This document shows, one piece after another, positions 1-11,444 of a stretch of DNA of 64,000 nucleotides. A model generated the notes under the pieces. The model was not told where the DNA came from. It made no database searches and worked only from the letters and a program-made list of their open reading frames with translations. Origin of the DNA: Scatophagus argus (Eukaryota; Chordata; Actinopteri; Scatophagidae); assembly GCF_020382885.2 (NCBI RefSeq), contig NC_058511.1:6851501-6915500 (forward strand), read 5' to 3'. Position numbers and translations under genes: made by a program. The stretch's first letter is position 1. Each line of letters starts with the position of its first letter.

Positions 1-860
1 ACACCCTCCCGCTAATGACTGACATGAACCAGGCCTGTTTTATTTAGCTTTGAATTCTGAGAGAGCGCCGTCTTTGTCCACTGATTGGACAACACGCTCA
101 CTCACGAAACAAATGGTCACAGAGGAAGCACAAGGCATACAAAAGCCCCATACTGTGTGCCCAGTCTGTAGATTATGAGCTTCTCAGGACAATATAGGGA
201 AGTACGTGGATAGTATAGAACCAGGTACTACGTACAGATTAGAACTAAAGTGTTTGCCACGACTACAACCTTCCTTCTTCCAGGCGTTTATCGATGAAAG
301 TGAGCTGTCAGTGCTTTGGTGTGAGACGGAGGGAACTATTGTCAGTGGGCCTTGGTCTGAGGGTGTTCTTTGGATGTTCCTGTTTTTCTGATGAAAGCTT
401 AAGAGGCGAGCTGAGGAGGCTGTTAGCAGGTTTTGTTGTGCTGCACCTCAAAGCACTCAGTGTAAGGAAGGAAGCTGCAACAACTAATGCGCTGCGCTTT
501 CGTTAGAGCGATGTCTGAATGTTTCTGTAGCGCTCATCGGGAACTCACTTCCCACAGGTGATACTTCAATACAGTGTGGAGTCTGAGGCCTATAGCCCTG
601 ATCTGAAGCAGTTGTCCTGAGGGAAAACAGACGTAATCTGAATATTTCAGTCACTAGGACATTCACGTTAAGAAGGGCGTGTTGGCAATATAAACTCACC
701 TTATTGTAGGCAGTCTTGTTAGCAAGTCAGGGTGACTTTCATTAGAGCAAACCACAAACCATGTAAAATCAAAGATGGCACAGTAAGTTCTCCTCACCAA
801 CCAACTCCTTGCTGTGCTGGAAGATATTTAAACAAGACTCTCATTTTGATCTAATCACAA
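1..860. other. Left-edge non-coding stretch
   Basis: No exon with family similarity, splice structure or repeat was recognised here. The open frames are short, lack coding character and end at ordinary stops. It is either intergenic DNA or an intron of a gene outside the window. Confidence 0.5.
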
Positions 861-1629
861 GACAAGAACATCAACATTGGTCGGTTCTGCTGAACCCAGG
901 ATTAGGTCCAACACCAGAGGCAAACACTGTATGATTAAGATTAGAGAAAGTTCATGGTTATAAATCACAAAAAAATAACTGCAATGCTGGAGTTTCCTCC
1001 AATGGCCATCCATGATCGCAGTCCTGGATCTGAGCTGTATGAGGCCTAAGGATGCAAAGACACTCACAATTAATTTCTTTCTATCTGAACTGCAATCGAA
1101 GAGCTGAAAGTTGCATTTGTGATGGTCCTGTGGTACTCTGGTTTTACACAAGTAGCCCACTATTATGCTGATAACTTATGAAAACAAAGTTGCAAAGTGC
1201 TTAATAGAGACAAAGAAAGGAAACCGGTGATAAAATCAGGCCAGTGCACAGGAAAAATCAAATAAAAGTGCTAACGAAGTGCTAAGTGCTAACCAACATG
1301 ACCCCAGACCAGGTCAAAGGATTTTGCTGCTTATATTTTCAAGATTAGAATTTTTTCTTTCTAACATTTTGATTTAAAATGAATTCAGTGTAGATAAGGT
1401 TAAAGTAAGAACTTGAGTGTGTTTTGTCTTTGAGTATTTTTCCTCCGTCTTTTTATATCCACAAACCCTTATGCTTTTTGTCGTTTCTTTCAGTCAACTC
1501 AGATTATATTCTTGCTTCTGTTGAGCTTCTGCTGATTTAGAGGGAAACCAAATTGAAAAGTTTTAGTTACTTTTTATTGAACTGTTGTCACCTGTTTGAG
1601 GAGAACACAGTCAGGAGTTTGTATTAGAA

Positions 1630-3660
1630 ATAATCTGACTGTGCTCACTTTTGTGTTGTGACATTGCATAAGAAAAGACCCTCAACCATGACTGAACATA
1701 CGTCAGTGCACAGTTAAACACTCATTAACCAACTGCTCAATTTTGTGACAGCGACAAGAACCTGTGCTAGATGTGCTTACACACGGTAAGGGAAGTCAGT
1801 GAGCTCATTTGGGTAGTCCTGGTGCAGAATAAAACCCTCCTAATTTATTGTTTTCAAAGGCCTGTTGACCCACTGTCACAGAGTATTTAATCTTTAGTTT
1901 AAAGTCAGCTGAACACAATAAATCAAATACATTTCGCCAAGCCCTGAGAGCTTTGTTCATACTCAAATAGAGTGAGCTGCTTTTTTTTTTAGCATCCTGT
2001 TTCTGATCCAAAGGGACTGTGATGTGACGAGATAACAGCTCAGACTAAATGAAATGTCTTTAGTCTGCACAGGCTGATGTAACTGATCTCCCAGTGTCTT
2101 CCTGTCTGTGAAAATGTATTTTTGTGTTTCTGCTAGCTGCTAGTGCATTTCCCCTTGTCTCCCCTTCTTTGTTCAGCTTCTATTTTTTTTTGTCACACTT
2201 TAATTTTACAATGCTTTTTCATGAAAAGAAATAGCAAGGGAAATGCATCCCTTCCACTTGATTATTTTCTGTCACTATGCACACACAGAGCTGTCTGGCA
2301 CAGTTGTAGTGATCTGAGCTGTGTTGTGTTCTCTGGTTTGACTCAGCCTTAGTGAGTTCACGTGAGGTCCATATTTGCTGCAGAAACTTTATATAAAATC
2401 TACAATAGCTTTAACATTGCAGAACATGTACGTAGTCAATATTTTTCCCATATTACACAATCTGCTGTTCAGGACGACAAACTGACGCCACAGTCATAAA
2501 CATTTTCTGGCCCTGGGACTAACTGTTGAGGCTCGCTGGTGAAGCTGATAAGCCCCACAGGATGGCACAGCCTGGCTTATCGAGCTCGGCCAAGCCAGAG
2601 GACCTCTGCTATCTCTGGAGCAACTGGCAGAGGAAAAACTCATCCCCTTATCTCCCCTCTGCTGGGGAAATAACACTCCTTCCAGCCTCGCTGTCCACTA
2701 ACTTCAGGTGGTGCTCTCATCTGTGTTTTTTTACGACAGCCTCATGGAGGACTGCAGTGACGGAGCAGAAACAAGAGGCCCAGACTTTCTATTTGACTCC
2801 TACATGCTGTGCGAGGCTCTTCTGGCACGCAGACAAGATTACAGCCGAAGTGTTTATTTTCAGTGAAAGAAGTTTGTTATCACACGAGCAGGAGCTAATT
2901 TCAACACAATAGCAGTGTCTGTTTCAGCGTGGTGATCGGAAATCTAATGTTGAAGTGAGGGCAGATTATTTTATGAGCAAAAATGAAAACAATCTTTCGT
3001 GCAGAGTGGAAACTCATAACAGACTATTGACACACACAATAGAAAGAAAGAAGCAAATCCAGTCTGGTTAAATACCAACCAGCCAAACCTGAAGATCAGG
3101 AGCCTTAACCGACATTTGTCCAAGGGCCAGAATGTTTCTAAGCAGACGGTGTCGGGGCTGGAAAATCCCTTTATTTCAAGATCAATGCTATTTTATTAGC
3201 CTATAGCGTCCACTGCCGCTGTAGCTGATCACCTGCAGCTTCAAATCAATAACTGATATCCAGTAAGCAGGTGTTGGCTGGTAAAAGACTTCAGTGAAGG
3301 ACGCTCATATGTATCCTCGCTGATTGCCCCACAGAGATGCCACCTCCTCTGTGCAGAAATAACAGCTTCGGCATGGCCTGCAAGATGGCGAACCAGAACG
3401 ACCTCCATTACGAGGAAGGATGAAGGAGGAAGGAAATGTCAGACAAAAGAGTATCCCGTGTATTTCGTGGTCAAGTTGCCTGACCACATGGGAAGTTACC
3501 TTTCCAGCTTCTGGTGGAACTCAGAGGAGGCCTAGATTTTACCTGATGGTGTTTTCCGTCTATCATAATAAAATAAAAGGGTAACACTGGTTATATCATA
3601 TTTTACTGATACTACACAGGAAGTCCGTGTTTAAGAGGCTTAAATCTTATTATCTGTAGT
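1630..3660. other. Unit A-specific non-coding segment
   Basis: Unit A is about 1.65 kb longer here than the matching part of unit B (about 7980-8340). I saw no gene. Around 2540-2665 there is a GC-richer patch with two GATA-type motifs and a third imperfect one. It could be an insertion in A or a deletion in B. Confidence 0.4.
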
Positions 3661-3966
3661 CTTTTATTATGAACCACAGCAGATGTGTGGACTCTCAAAC
3701 TGTTTCTTGGCTCAGCTTTGGAAAATCTGAGGAATTATCTTTTCCTCAGCGCCGCTCTAAACCCACCCCGTCAAGCGTCTTTTCCTTCCTCTTTGAGAGT
3801 TTACACCTCACGTATGCAGTCAAAGGGCACCTGGCTCTGCAGGCCGTGTTTGTCCAGAGAGTGACCACGCCAAAGTAAGTTCCTTTTTAATCTCTGTTGA
3901 TTTCTGAAGAGGTCAAATAGACTCAAGAATTAAATCACAAGGACACAAGCTTTAGTGCAGAGTATA

Positions 3967-3972
3967 TTTATT
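3967..3972 (-). terminator. Poly(A) signal of CRISP gene A
   Basis: Read on the minus strand this is AATAAA, 34 bases past the stop codon at 4006. The second CRISP gene has the same arrangement. Confidence 0.6.
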
Positions 3973-4005
3973 AACTGACCGATGAGTCAGAGCCCATGTG
4001 GGGAT

Positions 4006-6494
4006 TTAAATGATCTTGCCGCTGCACTTGCAGGAGGCTGGACACCAAGAGCCCACTTTGCCACTGCAGCCCGACTTCCGCTTCAGGGATGCACAGTTAC
4101 CGTACTGATCGAGATAAGGACAGGGGTTGGCTGGAGGAAAAGAGACAGGGAAAATTAATGAATGCATAAATGAAAAACAAAGCATCACTCAAGAGAGCTG
4201 ATTTTTCAGACTGAAGCCAATATTAAGAAGTTGGATGAGCTGACTGCTACTTGGCTGTCCTGTTGCTCAAGAATAGCAATGTCTTGGATCAATGAAAAGT
4301 CATTAACTCATTATAATGTATGTAATCATCTACATTTTGGTGTTTGGTTTGGAGTGATTATAATGATATTTAGCTTTTTATTGTATTGGTTTTGTAGTGT
4401 AATGCCCTTTGGTACTGCATCTTTACTCTCTTTTAATAAATGACTGTGATTTAATGTCCCCCTGATAATGTTTTATAAACAAAAGTAAGCTTAATATAAG
4501 AAAACAACAAATGTCTCTTGGGTAACACATTCCAGTAATACTTTGCTTTACACACACCACCATCGAAGGTTTTTGAACATATTTTTGGGATCAAGAGCAC
4601 ATAGTTAGTGGCTATTCTTATAAAAAGTATAAAAATAACTTGTTTTGCAATGAGAGCAGGGTCAAGAGATGAAATAAAATGTAATAAATTGACTGTGCTC
4701 GTCATAAAGTGTTACCCAAAGTCTAATCAGCAATTCTCATTCACAGCAAGTCTTCCAGTGCTTTATTTGTCACTTACTGCACAGTCTGTTTTTGCAGGCA
4801 TGGGGGCAGTCACCACAGTTGCGTCCTGACCGGTAGGGGTGAGTGTACCCATAGTTTCCACTGTAATGTAGTCCAAAACATCAAATATTAAACATACAAC
4901 AGCATAAGAACTCACACAGCACAAAACATGTCACACATATGACCTGAGGAGACAAAACACTTTAGAATTGGTATTTAATAACTACTCAGCAAGACAAGGA
5001 AGGACAAATTAGATTCAAATTGAGGATTTTATCTTCATTACTGCAAACCATTACACATCAGCTTTCAAGTATTACAGGAAGTGCTTCTAATGATGTTTCT
5101 GACACTATTTGTACTAGAGCGGCTAACCACTATTTTCACGAGCAATTCATCAGCACAAAACTAATCAATTAATCGTTTAGTCTATTAAATGTCAAAAAAA
5201 AGTTAAAAATGCTGATCACAATTTCCCAAAGTGACATCTTGAATTTGTTCTTTTGTTTAGTTGTTCAGTTTCATCTGTTCAATCAACTATTTGGATTGAA
5301 AAAGAGACAAAATGTTCTGTGCTCACGGTGGGCAGTAGTGGCAGACGTAGAAGTATTTGTATTTTCTCGAGTTGGGACAGTGGGCCATAGCACAGCCAAC
5401 TTGGTTGGACCTGTACCACACAACCTGTGTGGAGAACAGCAGATCAAATCACCAGGAACTCACCGACTTTAATGTAGTGCATAATATTGTTTTTACAGGT
5501 GCTGAACAAACTGTCGTGTAAGTGCACCTGTGTGAAGTGGCCGACCACTCCTCCATTGATGGATCCCACTCCGTAGCGCCAGTCCTTCACCTCGTCATAC
5601 CAGGACTGGATAGCGTTGCTCCAGCTGTTTTTGTAGCTAGACTTGTACAGGTTCTCTCCACAGCCACTAGCTGCAGTAAAAGAGGAGGAGACGGAGATGG
5701 AGTTGCATACAATTTTATGCTCTGATGAGACAACAAACTTGTTTCATAGTCGTTCTTGCTTGTTTCTGTACTTGTAAAATGACAGCGTGGTGTACCTTGT
5801 GTAAAGTGTGGTTTGAAATGAAGAGGTGAACTTACTGCTGATCTTTCTGGAGCTGTCAGAGCTATGCTTCATGGAGCAGGTGTTGGCCCATCTCTGAGCG
5901 TTGGCTGCAGCCTCACTGCTCCAGCTCTGTGGGGAGCAGAGGGCAGAGCAACATTAGCACATGTAGACGACTACAGTACACACCAGGAAATCTCCCAAAG
6001 CTGCGTGCTGGTCTGGGAAATCAGTTTATCTTTAACTGATATGCTGCACGAGAGACAGTGTGCAATATCTAATCAAGCACTGATAGATCAAGTGACAACC
6101 CGGGCTCAAGATAAAATTTAGTGAAGCTCACTAAGCTTTTAAAATTGTGAAATCATTTTAACAGATCAGTGTGATACCATTTCCAGCATGTTGCTTGCAC
6201 TTTGCTTTCTTCTCAGTTCATTATGCTTGTTCACAATCTGAGCCTGTTCTGAGGAAGTGGAGCCCGTGCTAATGCCTAAATAAACAAAAGAAGAAAAGGA
6301 AAAAACATGTTTAGTTAGAATGTATATGGATATTCTTAATCTTCCAATGATAGTTACAAACACTCACCTCCTCCACCCTGTCCAGTGTCTTCCTCAGAAG
6401 AAGAGTCAAAGAACCAGAACGCTGAGGTTCCAGGTAGCTGAAGTGCAGCAATGAGGCCCAAGGTGCACAGGAGAGTCAAAGTGTACATCGTCAT
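4006..6494 (-). CDS. Cysteine-rich secretory protein (CRISP), copy A
   Basis: Predicted secreted CAP-superfamily protein of 254 residues. Exons in transcript order: 6494-6368, 6275-6178, 5926-5836, 5670-5528, 5424-5327, 4860-4778, 4130-4006. Residues 1 to about 25 form a signal peptide, followed by an acidic, glycine-rich linker ([12 protein letters not shown]). The CAP domain spans about 50-180 and shows [27 protein letters not shown] and GHFTQVVW. The expected tetrad is present: His96, Glu111, Glu132 and His150. Residues 186-254 are a cysteine-rich domain with the full set of ten cysteines. I chose the ATG at 6494 because it begins the signal peptide just below a TATA box; the third residue is also Met. 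CRISPs act outside the cell, and some members modulate ion channels. The role here is unknown and need not be venom-like. A second copy lies at 8639-11336. Confidence 0.9.
5160..5300. repeat. Relic of a teleost non-autonomous DNA element (unit A)
   Basis: AT-rich sequence in the intron between exons 5 and 6 of CRISP A. It contains blocks such as TTAATCGTTTAGTCTAT, typical of a common fish MITE-like repeat. A longer version occupies the matching intron of copy B (9400-9660), so the insertion probably predates the duplication. Confidence 0.45.
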
Positions 6495-6530
6495 GGTTGA
6501 ATCCACGACTGTCCGAGAGTTACAGGTGAG

Positions 6531-6538
6531 CTTTATAG
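6531..6538 (-). promoter_or_regulatory. TATA box of CRISP gene A
   Basis: CTATAAAG on the minus strand, about 40 bases upstream of the chosen start codon. The 5' UTR is therefore expected to be very short. The equivalent position in copy B also carries a TATA element. Confidence 0.55.
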
Positions 6539-8584
6539 ACAGGATCGCACTGACACGTGACAAATAAACACACAACCTCAAGGGCGAGTGAGTATCCAGT
6601 ATGTCTCATTTTACTGTATACACAAATTCCCTCGCTCTGGTGTCAGGAAAACAACCTGCTTCTCAGCAGTGAAGGTGTGCACATTGCTGATGACCTCGAC
6701 CAGTTGTGCAACTGGAAATCCTTAACCACAGCAGTGTCACCCTCCGCCCACCCACCCATCCAGCCCAGCTCCTACTGGGGAACCACTGAGAGCGTCTTGA
6801 CCGGCTGAATTTACTGTCTGGTGTGGGAATTGCAACAACTCAGATCACAAGTGCCTACTGAGCTGAGTCCACTCGACTCTTTTTTGCATCCACTCATGAG
6901 ATTTACATAATGCTCTGCTCAGACATGCCCTCCAGACATGTCCTCCAAGGACTAGTCACCAGCTCACGCATACTCTTCCTCCCTCAACTAGTCACCATAA
7001 CCTGTCTGACTGCTTGCACGCCCTACTAAACATCCTGTAAACACGAATATCCTCATGGATTGTTTTTAAAATTCTTATTTTGCTGCAATATCTGAACATG
7101 TATGGTTGTGCAGATATTGTTGTCGATTAACCACATTGTATGGTTAAGTTTAGAGAAAGTTTGTGTTTATAAATAGCATACAGAACATAATTAAAGCAAC
7201 TAAAACACTTATGGTTAGGTTAGGTTATGGTTAGGGAAAGACTGTTGTTAATGTCAGCGAAACCGACTATCCAAAAGTTTGTGACTGGAACATTTGCTAC
7301 AAATTTCATGAATTTCTGAGTGACTTGAGAATGTTCATGTTTCCTTCAATAGCCATCCACATGGGCCATGTGAGGCTTAAAAGTGCAGCTACAACTATTG
7401 TCTTTCTGTCTGAACCAAGAGTTGAAAATGTTTGTATCAGTACAATGTGTGACAATACTAAATCTACTAGCACTTAATATGATTCATAGGCTACATAAAT
7501 AGCCCACCATGATGACTTTAGTCTGAACTTTTAGGACTTTTCAAAATAAAGTTACAAAGTGCCTATCAGAGACTGTCACTGGTGATAAAATCAGGCCAGT
7601 GAACAGAAAAAAAATCAAATGAAAGTGCTTTATATACCAACATAATCCCAGACTTGAGACCAAGCAAAATGATTTTAGTATAAAGAAATATTTATATTTT
7701 GCATTAAATTACAAAAACAAAATCAAGGTAGTTTTTCATTTTAATTCTAGGAAACGTGGTTTGGAGAGTAAGACAGTTGGGTCACAGGCTATTTAACTAA
7801 GCAGGCTTCCTCAATCCCATAAAAAGACCTACAAGCTTTTTGTCATTTCCTTCAGTTGTCTCAGATTATATTCTTAATGAGCTGCACTGTTGCTTATTTA
7901 GAGGGAAACCAGGACACAAGCATTTTTTCCCTTGAAATGTCATTGTTGTCTCTTGCCTGAGGAGTACACAGAATTTGCATCAGTACCTCAACGCTTTCTA
8001 CATGTTAATGTAATTACATTAAAAATGTTTGTTTTTGCTCAACATGTGTGTCAGATGTGTTTACAGAAGGCAGGAGATGTAAATGAAAGAAAAGCACTTA
8101 ATGATCTGGACAAACACAAATGGTACAGAAACACTTTCTGATTGGTGCTCATCCAGTTCCTCAGGTGTTTTCAGCGTATTATGTTAAAAAGAGTGCTCTC
8201 ATTGGGCTTCAGAAGATACAACAGTCACTTAACAATACTACAAAAAATACTGCAGGAAGTTTGGACCCAAATTACTTCTGAAATCTTGGATATCTTCCAT
8301 GTGGGCTTAAGAATCACACATTATCCGCAGTGTTTAATATTAACCACAACAAGCAGGTGTGGTCTCAAACTGTGGTGGTTTCTTGGCTCATGTTGGGGAA
8401 GAAACCACCCTGTGGAGTGTGTTCTCCTTCCCCTTTGTGAGTTTACACACTATATGTGCACTCAAAGGGCACCTGGCTCTGCAGGCAGTGTTTGTTTAGA
8501 GAGGAAATGTGGCAAAGTAAATTTCCTTTTAAATCTCTCCTGATTAATGAGTGTGTCAAACAGCTTAAATATGAAAATCAGAGT

Positions 8585-8590
8585 TTTATT
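8585..8590 (-). terminator. Poly(A) signal of CRISP gene B
   Basis: AATAAA on the minus strand, 49 bases past the stop codon at 8639. It is in the position homologous to the signal of copy A. Confidence 0.6.
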
Positions 8591-8638
8591 GATGCATGTG
8601 TTTTCTGAAACTGACTTTTCATGTGAACTCGTGGGCAT

Positions 8639-11336
8639 TTAAATGATCTGATTGGTGCACTTGCAGGAGGCAGGACACCAAGAGGCCACGTTGCTGTTAC
8701 TGCAGCCCCACTGCTGCTTCAGATCGGGACAGTTACTGTACTGGTCAGTGTAGGGACAGGGGTTGGCTGGAGGAGACAGACAGGAAAAGAAAATTAATGA
8801 ATGCATGAATAAATAACAAATCATCACTAAAGAGTTTCAGACTGGAATCTTGTCTTGCTAAGCGACTGTACAAGTCCATCCCTCTCTTTTCTATACTGTT
8901 TATCTGTCAGGGTCGTGGGGGGGCTGGAGCCTATCCCAGCTGGCGAGAGGCGGGGTTCACCCTGGACTGGTTGCCAGTCAATTGCAGGAACTGACACACA
9001 AAGACAGACAACCACACACTCTCACACTCACATCTAGGGGCAATGTAGAGCAGCCAGTTAATCTAATGTGCATGTTTTTGGTAGTGTGGAGCACCTGGAA
9101 AAAACCCATGCAGGCACAGGGAGAACATGAAAACTCCACACAGAAGGGCCCAGACCAGGATTTGAACCTGGACCCCTCTTGCTATGAGGTGACAGTGCTA
9201 ACCAATGCACCACAGCGCTGCCCACTGTACAAGTCATAAAGCCTAATCAGCCATTCTCATTCATAAAAATGGATGGTAAGATGAAGTCTCCCAGTGCTGT
9301 TTTTGCCACTTACTGCACAGTTTGTTGTTGCAGGCATTGGGGCAGTCACCACAGGTGGGTCCTGACTGGTAGGGGCGAGCATACTGGTAGTTTCCTCTGT
9401 AATCAATCAATTAATTAATCGTTTAGTCTATACAATGTTAAAACAAATTGTTAAAAATGAAGTGACATCTTCAAATTGATCTTTTGTTCAGTCAACAGTC
9501 TTAAACCCTCAGAAATGGCAAAGGCAGGAAATCCCTACATTTAAGAAGCGGAAACCAGCAAATGTTTGACATGTTTCTTGAAAAAATAGTGAAATGGTTA
9601 ATCAAATAGTTGCTGACTCATTTTCTTTTAGTCGACTAATCGTTGCAGCTTTAATTTGTTCTTGCTGTAGGGCAACATGGCCTGAAATGTACACAAACTA
9701 AATATTTGTGTAAATGTTTACTGAACAGTGAGAAAACATTATTTTAATCGAAAAAGAGACAAAATGTTCTGTGCTCACGGTGGGCAGTAGTGGCAGACGT
9801 AGAAGTATTTGTATTGAGAGTTGGGACAGTGGGCCATAGCACAGCCAACTTGGTTGGACCTGTACCACACAACCTGTGTGGAGAACAGCAGATCAAATCA
9901 CCAGGAGCTCACCGACAATAATGTAAAGCATAATATTGTTTTTACAGGTGCTGAACAAACTGTCGTGTAAGTGCACCTGTGTGAAGTGGCCGACCACTCC
10001 TCCATTGATGGATCCCACTCCGTAGCGCCAGTCCTTCACCTCGTCGTACCAGGACTGGATTGCGTTGCTCCAGCTGTTTTTGAAGCTAGACATGTACAGG
10101 TTCTCTCCACAGCCACTAGCTGCAGTAAAAGAGGAGGAGACGGAGATGCTTTCACCTTATTAAAACTCACTATGAAAGAAATTTAATTGTCTCCGCTGCA
10201 CAGTGTCTTTGTAAAAGCAGGAACTCGAGCTGAAACCTGAACTCCAACTCTCACTCCTCACAGGATATGTGGACACTTTATGTGCACTTCAAACCAATAA
10301 AACCCACTCAGCATTAATGCAATTCTCTGTCAGAAATAAGATAATTTCTGAGATGCAGATGATAAACCATAGTTAACAGTTACACCCAGGTAAAAAAATC
10401 TCATCATAAAGTGACACATAAAACTAGTCAGTAAAACCTGCTTTTACACTTCATTTACATTGCGTATTTAGCCACTGCAAAGATTAATTTTAATGCTGAG
10501 TTTTCTTGACATTAAATGCTGCTTCATGTCACATGATGGCCTAAAATGCTGTTTCAGTTTATTTTTTTTGTTCCAACGCACGTTAGTCCCTGCTTATCTG
10601 GACTTGTAAAATGACAGCGTGGCAGACCTTTCGTAAAGTTTGGTTTGAAATGAAGAGGTGTTACAGTGAACTCACTGCTGATCTCTCTGGAGCTGGCAGG
10701 GCTGTGCTCCATGGAGCAGGTGTTGGCCCATCTCTGAGCGTTGGCTGCAGCCTCACTGCTCCAGCTCTGTGGGGTGCAGAGGGCAGAGCAACATTAGCAC
10801 ATGTAGACGACTACGAGGGAGCCCATGGAATATCAAATGAAGCGCTGATGGTTCAGATCAAGCGAGCATTGTTACCATTTCTAACATGTTGCTCGCAGTG
10901 GGCTGGACTCCTCTTCTCAGGGTGTTGTGCTCGTTCACAATCTCAGTCTGCTCTGAAGAGGAGACCAGGACGGTGATTAAATGCAAAAACAAGATTATGT
11001 TGAGTTTGAATGTGCATGTGCATATACTAAATCTAAGGGAAGATTATGTATGAACGATAATCACAAACACTCACCATCCTTCAGGCAGAGATGAGGAGGA
11101 AAAAATGATTTAATTAAATTAATGCATGTTAGAGTCAACAAACAGCAAAGGTACATTTAGAAAGGGTTTTATATTTAACATGACAAGACAAGAGATATAC
11201 ACACACTCTAATTCCCTACGAGAGAGGACATTTTCATCCGACTTACTGCCAAGAGCTCCACATCCTGTGCCAAGGTGCCAGGCACCTGAGGAGCAGCAAT
11301 GAGGACCAGGGCACACAGGCAGCTCAACATGTACAT
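8639..11336 (-). CDS. Cysteine-rich secretory protein (CRISP), copy B
   Basis: Paralogue of the gene at 4006-6494, about 236 residues. Exons in transcript order: 11336-11247 (signal peptide), a possible 4-nt microexon 11078-11075, then 10952-10876, 10766-10676, 10119-9977, 9873-9779, 9396-9314 and 8766-8639. The CAP tetrad is present at His78, Glu93, Glu114 and His132, and the C-terminal domain keeps ten cysteines. Central exons are almost identical to copy A, while the last exon differs at many residues (for example CSNSNVASW against CSGKVGSW). The acceptor used by exon 2 in copy A is destroyed here, so a downstream acceptor after TCTTCAG is inferred. Joining exon 1 directly to it breaks the frame; the microexon repairs this. 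If that splice is not used, the gene may be impaired at its 5' end. Confidence 0.8.
8891..9223 (-). mobile_element. tRNA-derived SINE, copy 1
   Basis: About 330-bp element in the intron between exons 6 and 7 of CRISP B. Read on the minus strand it begins with tRNA-like pol III promoter boxes: an A-box-like stretch at 9198-9213 and a B box GGTTCAAATCC at 9158-9168. The body is the abundant teleost type with the 'ACCCTGGACTGG' and 'CCTATCCCAGCTGG' segments. It is absent from CRISP A, so it inserted after the duplication or was lost there. A second copy lies at 56745-57097. Confidence 0.8.
9400..9660. repeat. Relic of a teleost non-autonomous DNA element (unit B)
   Basis: Longer counterpart of the relic at 5160-5300, in the homologous intron. 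It has AATTAATCG/CGACTAATCG-type blocks at both ends, as in the common fish element whose termini read 'TAATCGTTGCAGC'. There is no coding capacity. Confidence 0.5.
11075..11078 (-). other. Candidate 4-nt microexon (GATG) of CRISP B
   Basis: The minus strand reads a pyrimidine-rich tract, then AAG, then GATG, then GTGAGTGTTTGTGATTATC. That donor and downstream sequence are clearly homologous to the exon 1 donor of copy A (GTGAGTGTTTGTAACTATC). Including these four bases changes the phase from 0 after exon 1 to 1, which is what exon 2 needs. The call rests on sequence and phase only. Confidence 0.4.
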
Positions 11337-11384
11337 GTTCGTGGGTCTGTCCAGGACTGTCAGCCTCGAGGGCCACAGGTTGCA

Positions 11385-11392
11385 TTTATATA
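11385..11392 (-). promoter_or_regulatory. TATA box of CRISP gene B
   Basis: TATATAAA on the minus strand, about 50 bases upstream of the start codon at 11336, in the position homologous to the TATA box of copy A. Confidence 0.6.
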
Positions 11393-11444
11393 TGACAGAC
11401 CACACAGACATGTGACAAACATGCAAACCCAAGGGCATCCCAGT

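Larger units (their letters stand above)
870..6600 (-). repeat. Tandem segmental duplication, unit A
   Basis: This block carries the first CRISP gene and its 3' flank. Short blocks recur in order in unit B: around 880-1330 matches 7130-7690, around 1500-1630 matches 7850-7980, and around 3660-3930 matches 8340-8560. All seven CRISP exons, the promoter around 6530 and a repeat relic in the intron after exon 5 also match. Unit A holds about 1.65 kb (roughly 1630-3660) that has no counterpart in unit B. The ends are approximate because they were judged by eye. Confidence 0.75.
7130..11440 (-). repeat. Tandem segmental duplication, unit B
   Basis: Second copy of the block described for unit A, carrying the second CRISP gene. 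Relative to unit A it lacks about 1.65 kb of 3' flank, has gained a SINE at 8891-9223, and has about 390 extra bases in the intron between exons 3 and 4 (10120-10675). Confidence 0.75.

Noticed and set aside
3305-3487. Short minus-strand frame downstream of CRISP A
   Set aside because: About 60 residues with no domain, no splice partners and no counterpart in unit B.
9150-9223. tRNA-like sequence with A and B boxes
   Set aside because: No complete cloverleaf; the boxes belong to a SINE whose body continues to 8891 and which recurs at 56745-57097.
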